A DNA stretch of 64,000 bases from Halolamina sp. CBA1230 (GCF_002025255.2 NZ_CP054587.1:868001-932000), one strand, 5' to 3'. Positions 15,963 through 26,357 are shown, counted from the stretch's first letter. The notes: generated by a model not told the origin, from the letters alone. Numbers and translations are program-made.

Positions 15963-18900
15963 CTATTCTACACGGGGTGCCCGTGAAAGCCACTCCAGAA
16001 CAGTCTGTTCCGCGCTATCAGGTGATGGGACCGACTCGGTTCCGCCGAGCAAGTTCTTTACAGATTCGTTTGTTGATGCTGGCTGTACGACCTCCGCTGT
16101 TTGAGTGTCGTCTACGTGGTCCGCCGTGGTCACTTGAGAGCCGCTCTTACCGTGGGTCCCACACACGAATTCAAGGATATCTGACTCATCGGCTATTGCA
16201 TCGTTGATAAGAGCTTCAAACAGCGGGTCGCCTGGTAGTAAGAGTCTGATTGACGGATACGACTCCGAAATTTCTGGATCGAACGTAACTACTAGTCCCT
16301 CTCCTCCGAGTTCTGCCTGTGCGGTTTCTGTGAACGAGTCGGCAACGGTTATCCGGTCGAGATCGGGTGTATGAAGCACATAAGCGTCATCGATCACGCT
16401 GGAGAAATCATCCTTCCGTTCGTGATTTCGCAGTGCAGTAAATTCCCAACCAGCCTCCTCAAGACGGGTGCTCTGGGTCAGAAGTGTTTCAATCGTTCCG
16501 AGATCAACTAGGGGTTCGTACGCTCTATCTTCACTTCCGACGCTCTCCAGCGCGGGATGGCAGTATGGCTCCCATCCGTCAAGTCCAGAACTCTCGATAA
16601 TTGCCTCACGTGTCGTCGCTGAATCGGCTTCGTCTTCCAGACCTGTCTCTTCCGCTTTTTGTTGTGCTTGTTGCGCCTTGTCGTCGGCCTTCTGAACTAC
16701 CTGCTCTGCAGACTCATTTCCGTCAGTAGTTCCACCCATGACGGCGTTTTTGATGTCTGACTCAATACTGTTCAGAACTGGTCGCATTGGCCCAACAACG
16801 TTCTCGAACAACTGTAGTCGCCCCTCCAACTCCTCGTAGATGTCCCCGTCAATACTGTCTTTGTACGCGTAGTTGATGATCTTCACAATCTCGTTTTTCT
16901 GCCCGATTCGGTCGATGCGTCCAATTCGCTGTTCGACACGCATCGGGTTCCATGGTAAGTCGAAGTTGATCAGTGCGTCAGCTGTTTGGAGGTTGAGTCC
17001 CTCACTTGCGCTGTCGGTACATATTAGAATATTGGTACTTCCTTGTGTGAAATCCCGCTTGATTTCCTCTTTGCCAACGTTATCCCACTCTCCAGTATCG
17101 ACGTCGTATCGCATTCCACCCTTCCCACTGTAGGTCCCGACGTGAGGGTGGGTATCTGTGAGCGTTTCTCGAATATGCTCTAGTGTGTCGTGATACTGGG
17201 TGAATATGATGATGTTGTCCTTCGCGTCTTGACGTAGTTCCCGGATATCACGTCCTAACTGGGCGACCTTCGGGTCCGTGTGGGCACGATCAAGGTCATC
17301 TACGAACTCTTGGAGGGCCGAACGCTCGGCACGGATTACACTCGCAGCTTCACCGCTGCTGGGGCGGTAGGCGTCAAGTGATTCTTGCCCGATTGTTTCG
17401 TCGATGGTGGCTTCGGTCACGCCAGAGTCCTTACTGAGCTCTGAGACCTCCTCCGTTAGGTCTTCGACTTTACCATCGAGCTTCTCCATACGCCGCTTGA
17501 GACTCTGTCGGATTGCGTGGAGGCTGCTTGTTAGCCGCTGGCGGTACGTGGTCATCACGAACCCGAGGGCGAGTTTTTCTTTCCCAGTGAGTACCTTCTG
17601 TGATTGCTTGTAGGTCTCGTCGATGTACTCCTCGACTTTGTCATATAGCGGCTCTGCATCGCCCAGTTCGATTCGAGTAGTTTCTACGTCTCGCGTCGGG
17701 ACCGTGTCATCGAGTAGGTCGAGTTCTTGGCACTTCTCAAGGACAGCACGAGTATTCCGGAAGATTCGTGATTGAACTGGCGTGGCCCACTGGGAGGCTT
17801 CTACAAGTGCCTTCCACTCTACCGGGCCAAGATCGAACATCAACGATGTCGGGTCATCCAAACGAGAGGATGTCTCACGAACACCGAGTAATTTCTCCAG
17901 CGCTTTGCGCTGCTGAATCGAGCCAGTATCAGTTTCTTCGATCACCTCTCTCGCTTGGTCGCCGTATCCAGGGTTCGACTGGATGTGCTCATGGAGTAGT
18001 TCCCCGAAACGTTCGAGCTTCGGCCGGCCTTCGTTTTCTTCGAGGTCGAGTTCCTCTTGGAAGCGCTTCAGTACCTGCTGCCGTCCATCGGTGACACTCT
18101 GATAGCTCTCGTCCACTGTTTCAAGGCTTTCTCCGAGGGCTCGGCGTGTTTCGAAGAACTCGACGAATCGTTCCTTGTTGTCCCACTCCTGCGGTAAGTC
18201 GCACAGTCGGAGAAGGTCGTATAGTTCCCCCACATTGAGTTGCATGGGCGTCGCGGTGAGAGCGTATAGACAGCGGGAGACGTCCTCCGTTTGGCCGAGT
18301 AGGTCGTACAGCTTTGTTCCTTCTCTCGCGCTGTGTGCCTCGTCAACGACGGTGAGGTCCCAGATTTCGTCGTCTATCTTTGGTGCGACGTGTGACTGGT
18401 TTCCCTCCATCCGTGCGGTGTGCCATGATTCAATGACTACTGTCGGCTGGTCTCGCTGTGTGACGAACGATCCAATCGGTGTCTCTTCCCAGTTTGCTGC
18501 ATCGACGTTCCCTGAGATCGGGATTTGGTCGTCGCTTTGGGTTCCGAGAGGGCCGACCATGTAGTCGCCGTCGTATGAGCGTTCGTGGTAGTATGCGTGT
18601 ATGTTGAATCGGTCGAGTAGTTCTTCTTGCCACTGCTGAACGAGGCCTGCAGGAACAAGGAATAACGCGTTCTCGACCTGTTCGGTCTGCATCAACCGTG
18701 AGAGGGTGATTCCCGCTTCGATGGTCTTCCCTAGTCCAACTTCGTCACAGAAGAGGAGGTTATTCGGGTAGATACTGACTGCTGTATCGGAAATCGTGCG
18801 CTGATGTGGCCACGGTGTGACGGTGCTGATTTCTTCTGCGAGATGCATCCCCCCTGGGGTGCGCCCGGCGAGCGAGACGACGCTTGCAGTATCGTTCTCC

Positions 18901-19592
18901 GGAACGATCGTCTGTGAGTTGTGATTTTGAACACGTTCGACGTGTTCGTCGAGTGTTCCATCGGTGTCCTTCCAGTCGATCAGGTCTTGGCGAGCAGCCT
19001 CGTCCAGTTCATAGACATCGACTGACGGGTGGAACCCGTTCCAAAGTGCGTTGAATGTCGAGACGTCTTCCTCGACGTACTTCGCTTCGCCTTGGTTCCA
19101 CGAGCGGTGGACTTTGAATCGCTCATAGTTGTACTGCCATGCGCTCAGGGTCTCATTGATGCTTCCTTCAAAGGTGAGCGTGTTGCCGTCACCATCGACG
19201 CCGATACCGAGTTTTGGGTGGAAGAGTCCGTCACCAGCCTTTGGGTCGCCGACCTTGATCTGGAGGTCGCCCCGATCTAGGAGCGTCGCAATAATCTTGA
19301 GTTGGGATTCGACCCACGGTTCAAGCGGCTCGTCAGCGTCGGGGAACATCGCCCCTTTCTCTTGTTCTTGGAGGTCCGCACCGGCGATGACGCGGACGGT
19401 ACCTCCAGTTTCGAGTAGGGAATCGACGCCCTCTAGCGCATGTGCGAGGCTCCGAAGACTCAGGTAGCCCGCCAGTCGGTCGTATCTGATGACCTCATCG
19501 AGAAACGGTTTGTAGAACGTCTCCATGAGGGTCCGGTTGCTCCGGAACTCGCTCTCGTATACCGGGTCCCACGGGACGTCCTGTAAGCTCAT
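15963..19592 (-). CDS. PLD nuclease - SNF2/Superfamily 2 helicase fusion
   Basis: This 1209-residue protein combines two activities. An N-terminal phospholipase-D-type nuclease domain has H125-P-K127 (HPKLGIGVDGDG) followed by GSIN at 143-146. A SNF2-type helicase follows, with Walker A DEVGLGKT (283-290), VVDEAH (about 412) and motif VI RIGRIDRIGQ (about 900). A coiled-coil, charged C-terminal region comes last. It would translocate on double-stranded DNA and cut it. It is the last gene of a four-gene operon, and its ATG overlaps the methylase stop (TAATG). The gene set is typical of a DUF1156/DUF499 candidate defence module related in logic to DISARM. Confidence 0.9.
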   Translation of the reverse strand: MSLQDVPWDPVYESEFRSNRTLMETFYKPFLDEVIRYDRLAGYLSLRSLAHALEGVDSLLETGGTVRVIAGADLQEQEKGAMFPDADEPLEPWVESQLKIIATLLDRGDLQIKVGDPKAGDGLFHPKLGIGVDGDGNTLTFEGSINETLSAWQYNYERFKVHRSWNQGEAKYVEEDVSTFNALWNGFHPSVDVYELDEAARQDLIDWKDTDGTLDEHVERVQNHNSQTIVPENDTASVVSLAGRTPGGMHLAEEISTVTPWPHQRTISDTAVSIYPNNLLFCDEVGLGKTIEAGITLSRLMQTEQVENALFLVPAGLVQQWQEELLDRFNIHAYYHERSYDGDYMVGPLGTQSDDQIPISGNVDAANWEETPIGSFVTQRDQPTVVIESWHTARMEGNQSHVAPKIDDEIWDLTVVDEAHSAREGTKLYDLLGQTEDVSRCLYALTATPMQLNVGELYDLLRLCDLPQEWDNKERFVEFFETRRALGESLETVDESYQSVTDGRQQVLKRFQEELDLEENEGRPKLERFGELLHEHIQSNPGYGDQAREVIEETDTGSIQQRKALEKLLGVRETSSRLDDPTSLMFDLGPVEWKALVEASQWATPVQSRIFRNTRAVLEKCQELDLLDDTVPTRDVETTRIELGDAEPLYDKVEEYIDETYKQSQKVLTGKEKLALGFVMTTYRQRLTSSLHAIRQSLKRRMEKLDGKVEDLTEEVSELSKDSGVTEATIDETIGQESLDAYRPSSGEAASVIRAERSALQEFVDDLDRAHTDPKVAQLGRDIRELRQDAKDNIIIFTQYHDTLEHIRETLTDTHPHVGTYSGKGGMRYDVDTGEWDNVGKEEIKRDFTQGSTNILICTDSASEGLNLQTADALINFDLPWNPMRVEQRIGRIDRIGQKNEIVKIINYAYKDSIDGDIYEELEGRLQLFENVVGPMRPVLNSIESDIKNAVMGGTTDGNESAEQVVQKADDKAQQAQQKAEETGLEDEADSATTREAIIESSGLDGWEPYCHPALESVGSEDRAYEPLVDLGTIETLLTQSTRLEEAGWEFTALRNHERKDDFSSVIDDAYVLHTPDLDRITVADSFTETAQAELGGEGLVVTFDPEISESYPSIRLLLPGDPLFEALINDAIADESDILEFVCGTHGKSGSQVTTADHVDDTQTAEVVQPASTNESVKNLLGGTESVPSPDSAEQTVLEWLSRAPRVE

Positions 19593-22444
19593 TATTCGTG
19601 GTCGCTGAGTTCAGTTTGGCCGTCTTTCGTCATGTCGATGTGATCGAGGTTGATGTCGAGGTAGTCGCCAGTTTCGCCGGAAACGATGTTGACGAGAGTT
19701 TCACGCATGTCCGACTCAGTGGGTAGAACCTCTAGTAGAGCAGTTATCGTCGCTTCGAATTCTTGGTCCGATTTGAGGTTTCGGTCCGAGAGCCACTGCC
19801 AAGCTGCGCGGGCCCCTTCGCGTTCGTAGACGTGAATCGCGGAGTGGACCGCGTCGATGTTGTAGGTGAATCGAGTGTCGGTCGGGTTGACTGGATACTT
19901 CCGAGAGGATGGGTCCTCAGCATCGTCGCTTTTCAGCATGACGATGTCCTGAACGCGGTCAGTGTGGTCTTTCAGCTGGATGTCCTTCCCACTCTTTCCC
20001 CAGATCTTGGTTGGACGCTTGATGTTGTCAATATCGACGTTGGCAGCGACGCCCAACTGTCGTGCCTCGTCGTAGGGGATGGTGTCGTTCTCGTAGATGA
20101 GCCACGAGAGAATGTACCAGCGCGAGAGCGAGTCGATTTGCTCAATACCGTCGGTCTTGAGGAATCGTTCAGCGAGTACACCCGTAACTGCCTCTCGGGC
20201 CTGACTCAGCGCCTCCCGAGGCCGGATCTCTTCGCCCTTCTTGTTCACGACGGGGTACTCCTCGGCGTACTTCTGCAGCGTTGGGCCGTAGGCGGCGATG
20301 GCCGTGTCCGTCTTCGAGATGTTGTATCCTGAGTCTAAGATATCTTCCGCTTGGTCCCTGGCTGCCTCCCGAATATCGTCTTGTACATCTTCCCAAAGTG
20401 TTCGTCCTGTAGTCTGGTCTTCTCGCTTACGGGCGACGAGGAAGATGGAACTATCTGCGCTCGCTTTCCCCTGCAGTCCGACCCGATCTCCCATTTCGGT
20501 TTTAATCGGGTGGGTGGCAGTAATTGTGAAGCCTGCGTTGATGAGTGCTGAAGTGAGTGTGTCCCAAGCATCCATCTCTCGATGGGTGAACATAACCGTC
20601 ATTATGCCATTTTCCGTCAGGAGGTCTTGTGTCTCTGAGAAAATTTCCTCCATTTTTTCTTCGTAAAACGCGTCGGCCAGCTCATCTTTAGATTGGTCTC
20701 CGTCTGAGATATCTTCAAATCGGGCTGGATTCGCAATTGCCTCGTCAGCCTTATTTGTCAGCTTTTTCTGAAATAGATCTGGATGAATATCCTCTAGATA
20801 TCTTTTTTGCACAACGTAAAACAGATCAGATAGCTCAGCGTACAGAATGCTGCTGTAGTATGGGGGGTCAACAATAGCGATATCTACTGATCCAGGTTCC
20901 CATTTGGATGTTAGCGTTGCTGCATCTTGTGACGAGAGATCTGCAGTACCCGTTGGTGAGAAGGATACTAGTTTCTCGTAAGATTCGATAACGTGGTTTG
21001 TACACCGAGTATAGCCACGTCGTGGCGCAGAGATATTATTATCCCCTGCCATTTTCTTGAAAGCATAATTATTATCAGAGAAGATTTTATCCGGAATTCC
21101 TCTGTCGTCGTACCACTGACTAAGCCGGGAATTAAATGTAATTGTTCTACTTACTGCCAGTGATAAGACTGTTAGAATTGCATCTGCCTTCTTGTCGTCA
21201 TATTCTGATCTGACCTCTTCCTTGTGATCTTCAAATGCAGAATAATATTCATAGTGAGTGACTAGTTGTCGAGGATTGAATATATCGCGCCATTCTTCCA
21301 TTCCCCAATTTGTTGGGTCGTTTATTCGACTACTCACTTCGATCGGTTCGGTAAGGAACGTGAGTAAATCAAAGTCGGACTCTACTCGATCACGCGCCTT
21401 CTCCATACCTCTCCGATCGACCTCGTCACCCGCTCTAAACTGATGTGTCCCATCTTCATTCTCGTAGTTAACACCATAGATGCTATAGTCAAATTCACCA
21501 TTCTTTATTTTTGATTGAAGATCCTTTTTTAGCGTGGGAACATCACAATGTGGACACACTGCATCCCCGCTAGATACTGGACCATCATCGGGGTCATAGC
21601 TATCATCTACGTTTTCCACTTTGACATGTTCGTAATCTACGTCCCCGTTGCTGTATATTGGTCGAATCGCATCTCCACCTTCCGCTGTCTTATCAAGCCA
21701 CCATTTCCCGGTTAGCGGAATATCGCCACCACACGAATCACATTTGATTAGATAGGTAAATGCCGAGTTTAGTATTGTTCTGCCCGGCTTTTTAGTAGGG
21801 AAATACGGCTCTATTGCCTCTGTTGCAGTTTGATGGATCTTATCTCGCCACTCATGTAGCTCCGATTCTATGGAACCGACGTTACGAACATAATCTAGTG
21901 CCGTTTTCATGACTAATGACGGGATCGGATTTAACTCATTTGCTTTTGTGTTAAATCCGTATCTCATCGCCTCAAATGGGATACTCCCACGGCCCGCAGT
22001 TGGATCTAGGATGGTTGGAGATTCACCACCCCATCCATCTTGAATTTCGTTATGAAGACGGTCAATCTCAGCTTTAGTCGGCGTTTGTGTGTTCGGATTG
22101 GGATACCCGTAATGGTCGTCAAGAGTACCGCTAGTTCTAGGCTCAGAAAATTTATTCTCTACAAATTCAGAGATCCCCGACTCCAACGCATTTGGACCCA
22201 CTTGCATGAGTTTCAATAGCTCATCCGGTTCAATAGTACCGGGATATGCTGATGCTATAATTGACAGACGAACAGCGGGTGTAGGACGTGCGGCAAACCA
22301 CTTGTGGAGACTTCGAAGCGGATGATATCGTCCCGACTCCATATCTTTCTGGCTTTCAATGTCAATAGCATTTAGCGGAAGTTTCGATTCGATTGAAACG
22401 GTCTCTGGAACATCTGCATCTTCTATTGGTGTTTTATCAGTCAT
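19592..22444 (-). CDS. DUF1156-family adenine/cytosine DNA methylase
   Basis: This 950-residue DNA methyltransferase has a DUF1156 N-terminus (ESKLPLNAIDIES, then RYHPLRSLHKWFAARPTPA). The AdoMet site is DPTAGRGS (147-154), two zinc knuckles are present (CDSCGG and CPHCD), and the catalytic motif is DPPY (526-529). It probably marks host DNA so that the associated helicase-nuclease spares it. The ATG at 22444 is chosen because upstream sequence in frame lacks the acidic profile and overlaps the DUF3780 gene. The stretch 20.6-22.4 kb is clearly more AT-rich than both flanks, which suggests that part of the gene was exchanged recently. Confidence 0.9.
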   Translation of the reverse strand: MTDKTPIEDADVPETVSIESKLPLNAIDIESQKDMESGRYHPLRSLHKWFAARPTPAVRLSIIASAYPGTIEPDELLKLMQVGPNALESGISEFVENKFSEPRTSGTLDDHYGYPNPNTQTPTKAEIDRLHNEIQDGWGGESPTILDPTAGRGSIPFEAMRYGFNTKANELNPIPSLVMKTALDYVRNVGSIESELHEWRDKIHQTATEAIEPYFPTKKPGRTILNSAFTYLIKCDSCGGDIPLTGKWWLDKTAEGGDAIRPIYSNGDVDYEHVKVENVDDSYDPDDGPVSSGDAVCPHCDVPTLKKDLQSKIKNGEFDYSIYGVNYENEDGTHQFRAGDEVDRRGMEKARDRVESDFDLLTFLTEPIEVSSRINDPTNWGMEEWRDIFNPRQLVTHYEYYSAFEDHKEEVRSEYDDKKADAILTVLSLAVSRTITFNSRLSQWYDDRGIPDKIFSDNNYAFKKMAGDNNISAPRRGYTRCTNHVIESYEKLVSFSPTGTADLSSQDAATLTSKWEPGSVDIAIVDPPYYSSILYAELSDLFYVVQKRYLEDIHPDLFQKKLTNKADEAIANPARFEDISDGDQSKDELADAFYEEKMEEIFSETQDLLTENGIMTVMFTHREMDAWDTLTSALINAGFTITATHPIKTEMGDRVGLQGKASADSSIFLVARKREDQTTGRTLWEDVQDDIREAARDQAEDILDSGYNISKTDTAIAAYGPTLQKYAEEYPVVNKKGEEIRPREALSQAREAVTGVLAERFLKTDGIEQIDSLSRWYILSWLIYENDTIPYDEARQLGVAANVDIDNIKRPTKIWGKSGKDIQLKDHTDRVQDIVMLKSDDAEDPSSRKYPVNPTDTRFTYNIDAVHSAIHVYEREGARAAWQWLSDRNLKSDQEFEATITALLEVLPTESDMRETLVNIVSGETGDYLDINLDHIDMTKDGQTELSDHE

Positions 22445-22452
22445 ATTTATTG

Positions 22453-23073
22453 TTAGAGGTGGTCGGCGAGCAGTACTCGGAGTGCTTTCGTTCCGTTTGG
22501 CGACGACGGTGAGCGAGCTTTGGCGTGCCAGTAGTAGCATTCGCCGAGGCTCATTTGGTCGATGCCTTTGGCGACGGCTCGGAGTTTGTCTCGGCGACGT
22601 ATCGGCTTCATTGTCCGGAAGGCGATGGAGAGGCGTACGCCTGTGCCTTCTGGGAGGCTTACGCTGGCCGGTGCTCCGGTACAGATGATTTGCGGGTCGA
22701 GGTCGATTTCTTTGAACGTCGATTCGATGAGGAAGCTCACTTCGTTGAACGAGTCGCCACGGAGAGTTGCGATTTTGATCGCACACCAACTGTCCCAGGT
22801 GAACGGTCCGCTGTTGTCCGTACCGGGGAGTTCCGAGGGTGACTGGTCGCCGACGATGGCGTCGTTGAGGTCGTAGGTGGTGACGTTCTCTGACTTCTGT
22901 GCTTTGTCGAAGCGTTCCTTCCGTGCGGTAGCGATATCCTCCGGCGCGAGTTCGTACAGGCTGACCTCGTGTTGGTCGTCGATACGTTCCCGTGTGAGCA
23001 CAAACGTCGGGCGGTTGCCGTACGCACCGGTGGTGAACGCGAAGGAGTTCCCTTCGGCGAGCCCTTTGCTCAC
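22453..23073 (-). CDS. DUF3780-like protein
   Basis: This 206-residue protein has a C-terminal pattern MSLGECYYWHAKARSPSSPNGTKALRVLL that, read in two parts, matches my memory of DUF3780. That family is found almost only beside DUF499 and DUF1156 genes. No catalytic motif is visible, and it may be a structural or specificity subunit. It begins with GTG in a GTGA overlap with the DUF499 gene and ends 8 bp before the methylase start, so the three are co-translated. The family name is less certain than the operon membership. Confidence 0.75.
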   Translation of the reverse strand: MSKGLAEGNSFAFTTGAYGNRPTFVLTRERIDDQHEVSLYELAPEDIATARKERFDKAQKSENVTTYDLNDAIVGDQSPSELPGTDNSGPFTWDSWCAIKIATLRGDSFNEVSFLIESTFKEIDLDPQIICTGAPASVSLPEGTGVRLSIAFRTMKPIRRRDKLRAVAKGIDQMSLGECYYWHAKARSPSSPNGTKALRVLLADHL

Positions 23074-26000
23074 GAGCCAGCCACCTCGCTTGCTTCGACT
23101 ACCCGGATCTGAGTGTGCATCGTCACGGTGAACGCGTTGTCCACGGCGAGAAGGTCGTCGATGGCATCGAACGTCTCTTCGTAGAGGTGTCCGTCTTCTT
23201 GGTCGAACTCGATGCTGAAGTCCGCCTCTGCTGTGCGACCACCATCGGGGCTGGAGAGATCCTCCGGCTCCATGTTGAATCGGAGGTGGTCGGCGAACAC
23301 GTCGGGGGTCCCGTTGAAATCGACCTCGAAGACGGATTCGCCGTCTCCATCGTTGGCCTCGTAGTCGAAGTTCATCGTGGTGTGGTCGCCGAACTTCTCG
23401 GAGTTGCTGAGTTTGTTGGCGGTGAACCACGTCCCCTTCCAGGCGTCTGCGCCGTCGATCCGTATCCATACGCCTTCGACAACAGAGGTGAGTTCGTCAG
23501 GATGACCGCGGTATTCCTCGTGTGCCTCGGTAAGCTCGTCGGCGATATCGGCACGCATCTCCTGCAGTGCACGCGAGATATGGACCGGGTCGGACGTTTC
23601 AACCTCGATGAGCCTGCTGAACGATTCGGGCTCGTCGATGTCGTCATCGACGTCGTCGTCGGTATTGTCACCATCGTCGGATTTGCCACCGTCACTCTCG
23701 TCTTCTGGCTCTTCCTCTTCCGGTTCTTCCCAGTCGATTTCGTCTCCGATGTCGGAAACCAACTCGTCGATGGACTTGTAGAGGGCGTGTGACTGCGTGA
23801 GTTTGACGTTCTGGTAGTCAAGCCCACTGGCGAGATTTTCGGCGTCGTCTAGTTCGTGCTCATCAGTCGAGAGCGTGGCATTCGACGTGTGGTATCCTTT
23901 CTGCAAGTCGTCGTCCCAGTACGCGTAGTTGGACTCGGACACCAACTTGGCGATGGTCTTGCGAAGCGGGATCGGTGAGAGGAGGATCTCGGCGTCTTGG
24001 CGCTTGCCGAATTGCTCTTCGAGTGCGCGCGTAGTCATCGACGTCGCGCCGACGTTCCAGATCGTCGCTTCGAACCAATCGACGCCGTACGCCCCTTCGC
24101 CCTCGGGAATGATTGCGCCCGCCTCTTCGAGCTTCTCGATTACGCTCTGGTGGATCGTACTGTCAGTCGTAACGTTCCGGTGTGCGAGGCCGTCGGCGGT
24201 CGGGAAGTACAGGTGCGTGTACGCTTTCTTGATGTCTTGGTCCAGCGTGCCTTTTGCGCTGTCGAGGCGCTCACCGAGTTTGTCCCGCTGTTCTTTGTTC
24301 AGTTCATACTGGTCGCCGAGGTTGTTCTGGATGTGTTTGATTGCGGCGACGCGCTCGGCAGTCCGTTTCGCATCGGTAACGTCGTTTGTGCTAGCTGCGA
24401 GGAAGACAACGTTGTTCTTGTACACCCGCGGCGTCTTCTGCCCACCACTGGAGGACGCCGTGTTTTTGAACAGCGTCTGAATCGTCTCTGGCACGGTCTC
24501 GTAGTCCGAGATCGTGACGGTATCGAAGTCCATCACGCACAGGTGTGCTTCGTCAGCCGTGTCCGGGATCTCGTGGGGCTGTTCTGGACCCACGATGACG
24601 TTGAGGCTACCCTGCCCAAGCGCCGAGTCAAGTGCTTCTTCGAGGTGTCGTCGAGCGAGCCCGTCCTGAAGCTGTTCGACGACGGAATCGACGAGTTTTG
24701 TCAGGTTCGGTTCAGACTTGAACTGGATCTTCTCGCCATTGTCTCCGTGGAGGAAGAAGCATGCAGAACGCCGACCTTCTCCGAGAAGGTTGTTCAGTGC
24801 GTCGTCGTAGTGAGCGAGTTCGACGTCGATATTGGCGACTGCGTGTCGAAGCGGCCGCCGCGTAGTACCGCGGCCTTCGGCACCTTTGACGATGCTCTTC
24901 CAGAGGATGGACGTAGTGAGTTGTGTTCCAAGCGGTGGGTGCCCGTTCTTTATCCAGTCTCGGTCTTCTTCCTCGGCGTTTGCGGTGCCGTCTTCAGAGT
25001 AGATGTCCGCTTTGATCGCCGCCTCGAAGTCCATATCGACCGAGGAGAACAGTCGCAAGAGCGTCGAACGGACGTCGCCATCGGATGGGTGGAGGTCGAA
25101 CAGGCGAACGTAATGCCGTCCTCGTTCGTCATCTTGTCGCTTCCAGAGCCGTGCAACGCCCCGAGACAGGAGTTTGAGTGCTCCACGCGTTCGTTGGAAC
25201 GATGGAAGCGAGTCGAGTTCTTCGGTGAGTGTGTCGATGACGGTCGGGTGAATTGGGTAACTCTCCTTCAGTCGTTCCTTGTGCTCCGCGCTTGCTGCAT
25301 GGTCGGGGAAGGAATCACGATCACCGACGTAGAAGGACGCGTACGCATCGACTGTCGCGTCACGTCCGTCATCGCCAATGTCTTCGAACAACCGGTGGCG
25401 GAGCACGGCAGCGATTTCGCTGTCCTCTGTTGGGGTGATCGAGTCCTCGACACGGTCACTGATGCTGTTGAACTCGGAGATCGTCTCCGAGACGAGCCCT
25501 CGGATGTCTTCGGCTTGGTCGGCGAAGGCTGTGTCCGCAATACTTAGAACAACGGTGACTTTGTCGTTGTTCTGAGTCGCAGACAGCAGCGACATCAAGA
25601 ACGCGTTTGTCTGCTTTGCAAGTGTTGAGTCCCCGATTTCCACGGCTGCAGCTTGCTCCAAGTATGCCGCAATCTCGTCGATGAGGATGAGCGACGGGTC
25701 GTCGTTACGCTCGAACAACCGTTCGAGCTTAGTAGTTCCAGGTGGGGTTCGGTTCTCGTCGTTTTCTCGAAGGAACTCGTACCCCTCACGTCCAAAGAGC
25801 TGATAGGCCATTTCGCCCCACATCGTCTTGGTTGCGGGGGCATCGGCGTCCTCGTAATTCGAACGGGCATCTTCTGCATCTACGTGTGTCCCGACAAAGA
25901 CAGCGGTGTTGACGTCGAGCCCGAGTGCCGCGGCTTCGGTATAGTTGTCAGCGAGTTCTTGATCGTGGATGAAGTCGGAAATATCCGGGACAGCTTCAGG

Positions 26001-26357
26001 CGACTCGGCTAAGTGGTACGCGGCAATCTGGTTATGCGTCTTCCCACCGCCGAAACTCGTGTCGAGGCGGAGGATTCCGTTTGTCCCAGTGTAGTCGTCT
26101 TGGTGAGAGCCGACGAACCGAGTCGTGAGCCGTGTCAGCAGTTCTTGCAGCCCGCTTGTCGGGTAAGTCTTCTCAAAGAACAGCTGCGGGTCAGCGTAGA
26201 CTTCTGGTGCATCACTGCTGTGTGCAACGTCTGCTAAGCTCGCAGCGAACTGGTCCTCTGCGAGCTCTCCAGTGAGAACATCCTGCCGTGGTTCACAGGT
26301 GTCGAATATACTGGGGACGTCACTTCGCTGTGCCGGTGTGGATTGTGTATCACTCAT
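23070..26357 (-). CDS. DUF499-family AAA+ ATPase
   Basis: This 1095-residue ATPase opens with the DUF499 pattern: Walker A region SFGGGKTHN at 101-109 (unusual GGGKTH form) and Walker B SLILIDEIAAYLEQ near residue 225. A long helical region follows, then an acidic Asp/Glu-rich linker (about residues 860-920) and a C-terminal beta-rich domain. DUF499 proteins accompany DUF1156 methylases in predicted defence islands and probably act as the motor or sensor of the complex. It is the first large gene of the operon. A short frame at 26350-26463 may precede it. Confidence 0.9.
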   Translation of the reverse strand: MSDTQSTPAQRSDVPSIFDTCEPRQDVLTGELAEDQFAASLADVAHSSDAPEVYADPQLFFEKTYPTSGLQELLTRLTTRFVGSHQDDYTGTNGILRLDTSFGGGKTHNQIAAYHLAESPEAVPDISDFIHDQELADNYTEAAALGLDVNTAVFVGTHVDAEDARSNYEDADAPATKTMWGEMAYQLFGREGYEFLRENDENRTPPGTTKLERLFERNDDPSLILIDEIAAYLEQAAAVEIGDSTLAKQTNAFLMSLLSATQNNDKVTVVLSIADTAFADQAEDIRGLVSETISEFNSISDRVEDSITPTEDSEIAAVLRHRLFEDIGDDGRDATVDAYASFYVGDRDSFPDHAASAEHKERLKESYPIHPTVIDTLTEELDSLPSFQRTRGALKLLSRGVARLWKRQDDERGRHYVRLFDLHPSDGDVRSTLLRLFSSVDMDFEAAIKADIYSEDGTANAEEEDRDWIKNGHPPLGTQLTTSILWKSIVKGAEGRGTTRRPLRHAVANIDVELAHYDDALNNLLGEGRRSACFFLHGDNGEKIQFKSEPNLTKLVDSVVEQLQDGLARRHLEEALDSALGQGSLNVIVGPEQPHEIPDTADEAHLCVMDFDTVTISDYETVPETIQTLFKNTASSSGGQKTPRVYKNNVVFLAASTNDVTDAKRTAERVAAIKHIQNNLGDQYELNKEQRDKLGERLDSAKGTLDQDIKKAYTHLYFPTADGLAHRNVTTDSTIHQSVIEKLEEAGAIIPEGEGAYGVDWFEATIWNVGATSMTTRALEEQFGKRQDAEILLSPIPLRKTIAKLVSESNYAYWDDDLQKGYHTSNATLSTDEHELDDAENLASGLDYQNVKLTQSHALYKSIDELVSDIGDEIDWEEPEEEEPEDESDGGKSDDGDNTDDDVDDDIDEPESFSRLIEVETSDPVHISRALQEMRADIADELTEAHEEYRGHPDELTSVVEGVWIRIDGADAWKGTWFTANKLSNSEKFGDHTTMNFDYEANDGDGESVFEVDFNGTPDVFADHLRFNMEPEDLSSPDGGRTAEADFSIEFDQEDGHLYEETFDAIDDLLAVDNAFTVTMHTQIRVVEASEVAGS

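Noticed and set aside
23997-25547. Long plus-strand open frame (516 codons) opposite the DUF499 gene
   Set aside because: It is antisense to a clear ATPase with Walker motifs, and its composition is unlike haloarchaeal proteins.
15963-26357. Calling the methylase-helicase operon DISARM
   Set aside because: No DUF1998 protein (DrmB) or matching DrmA helicase is present; the set is DUF499, DUF3780, DUF1156 and a PLD/SNF2 fusion. It is related in logic only.
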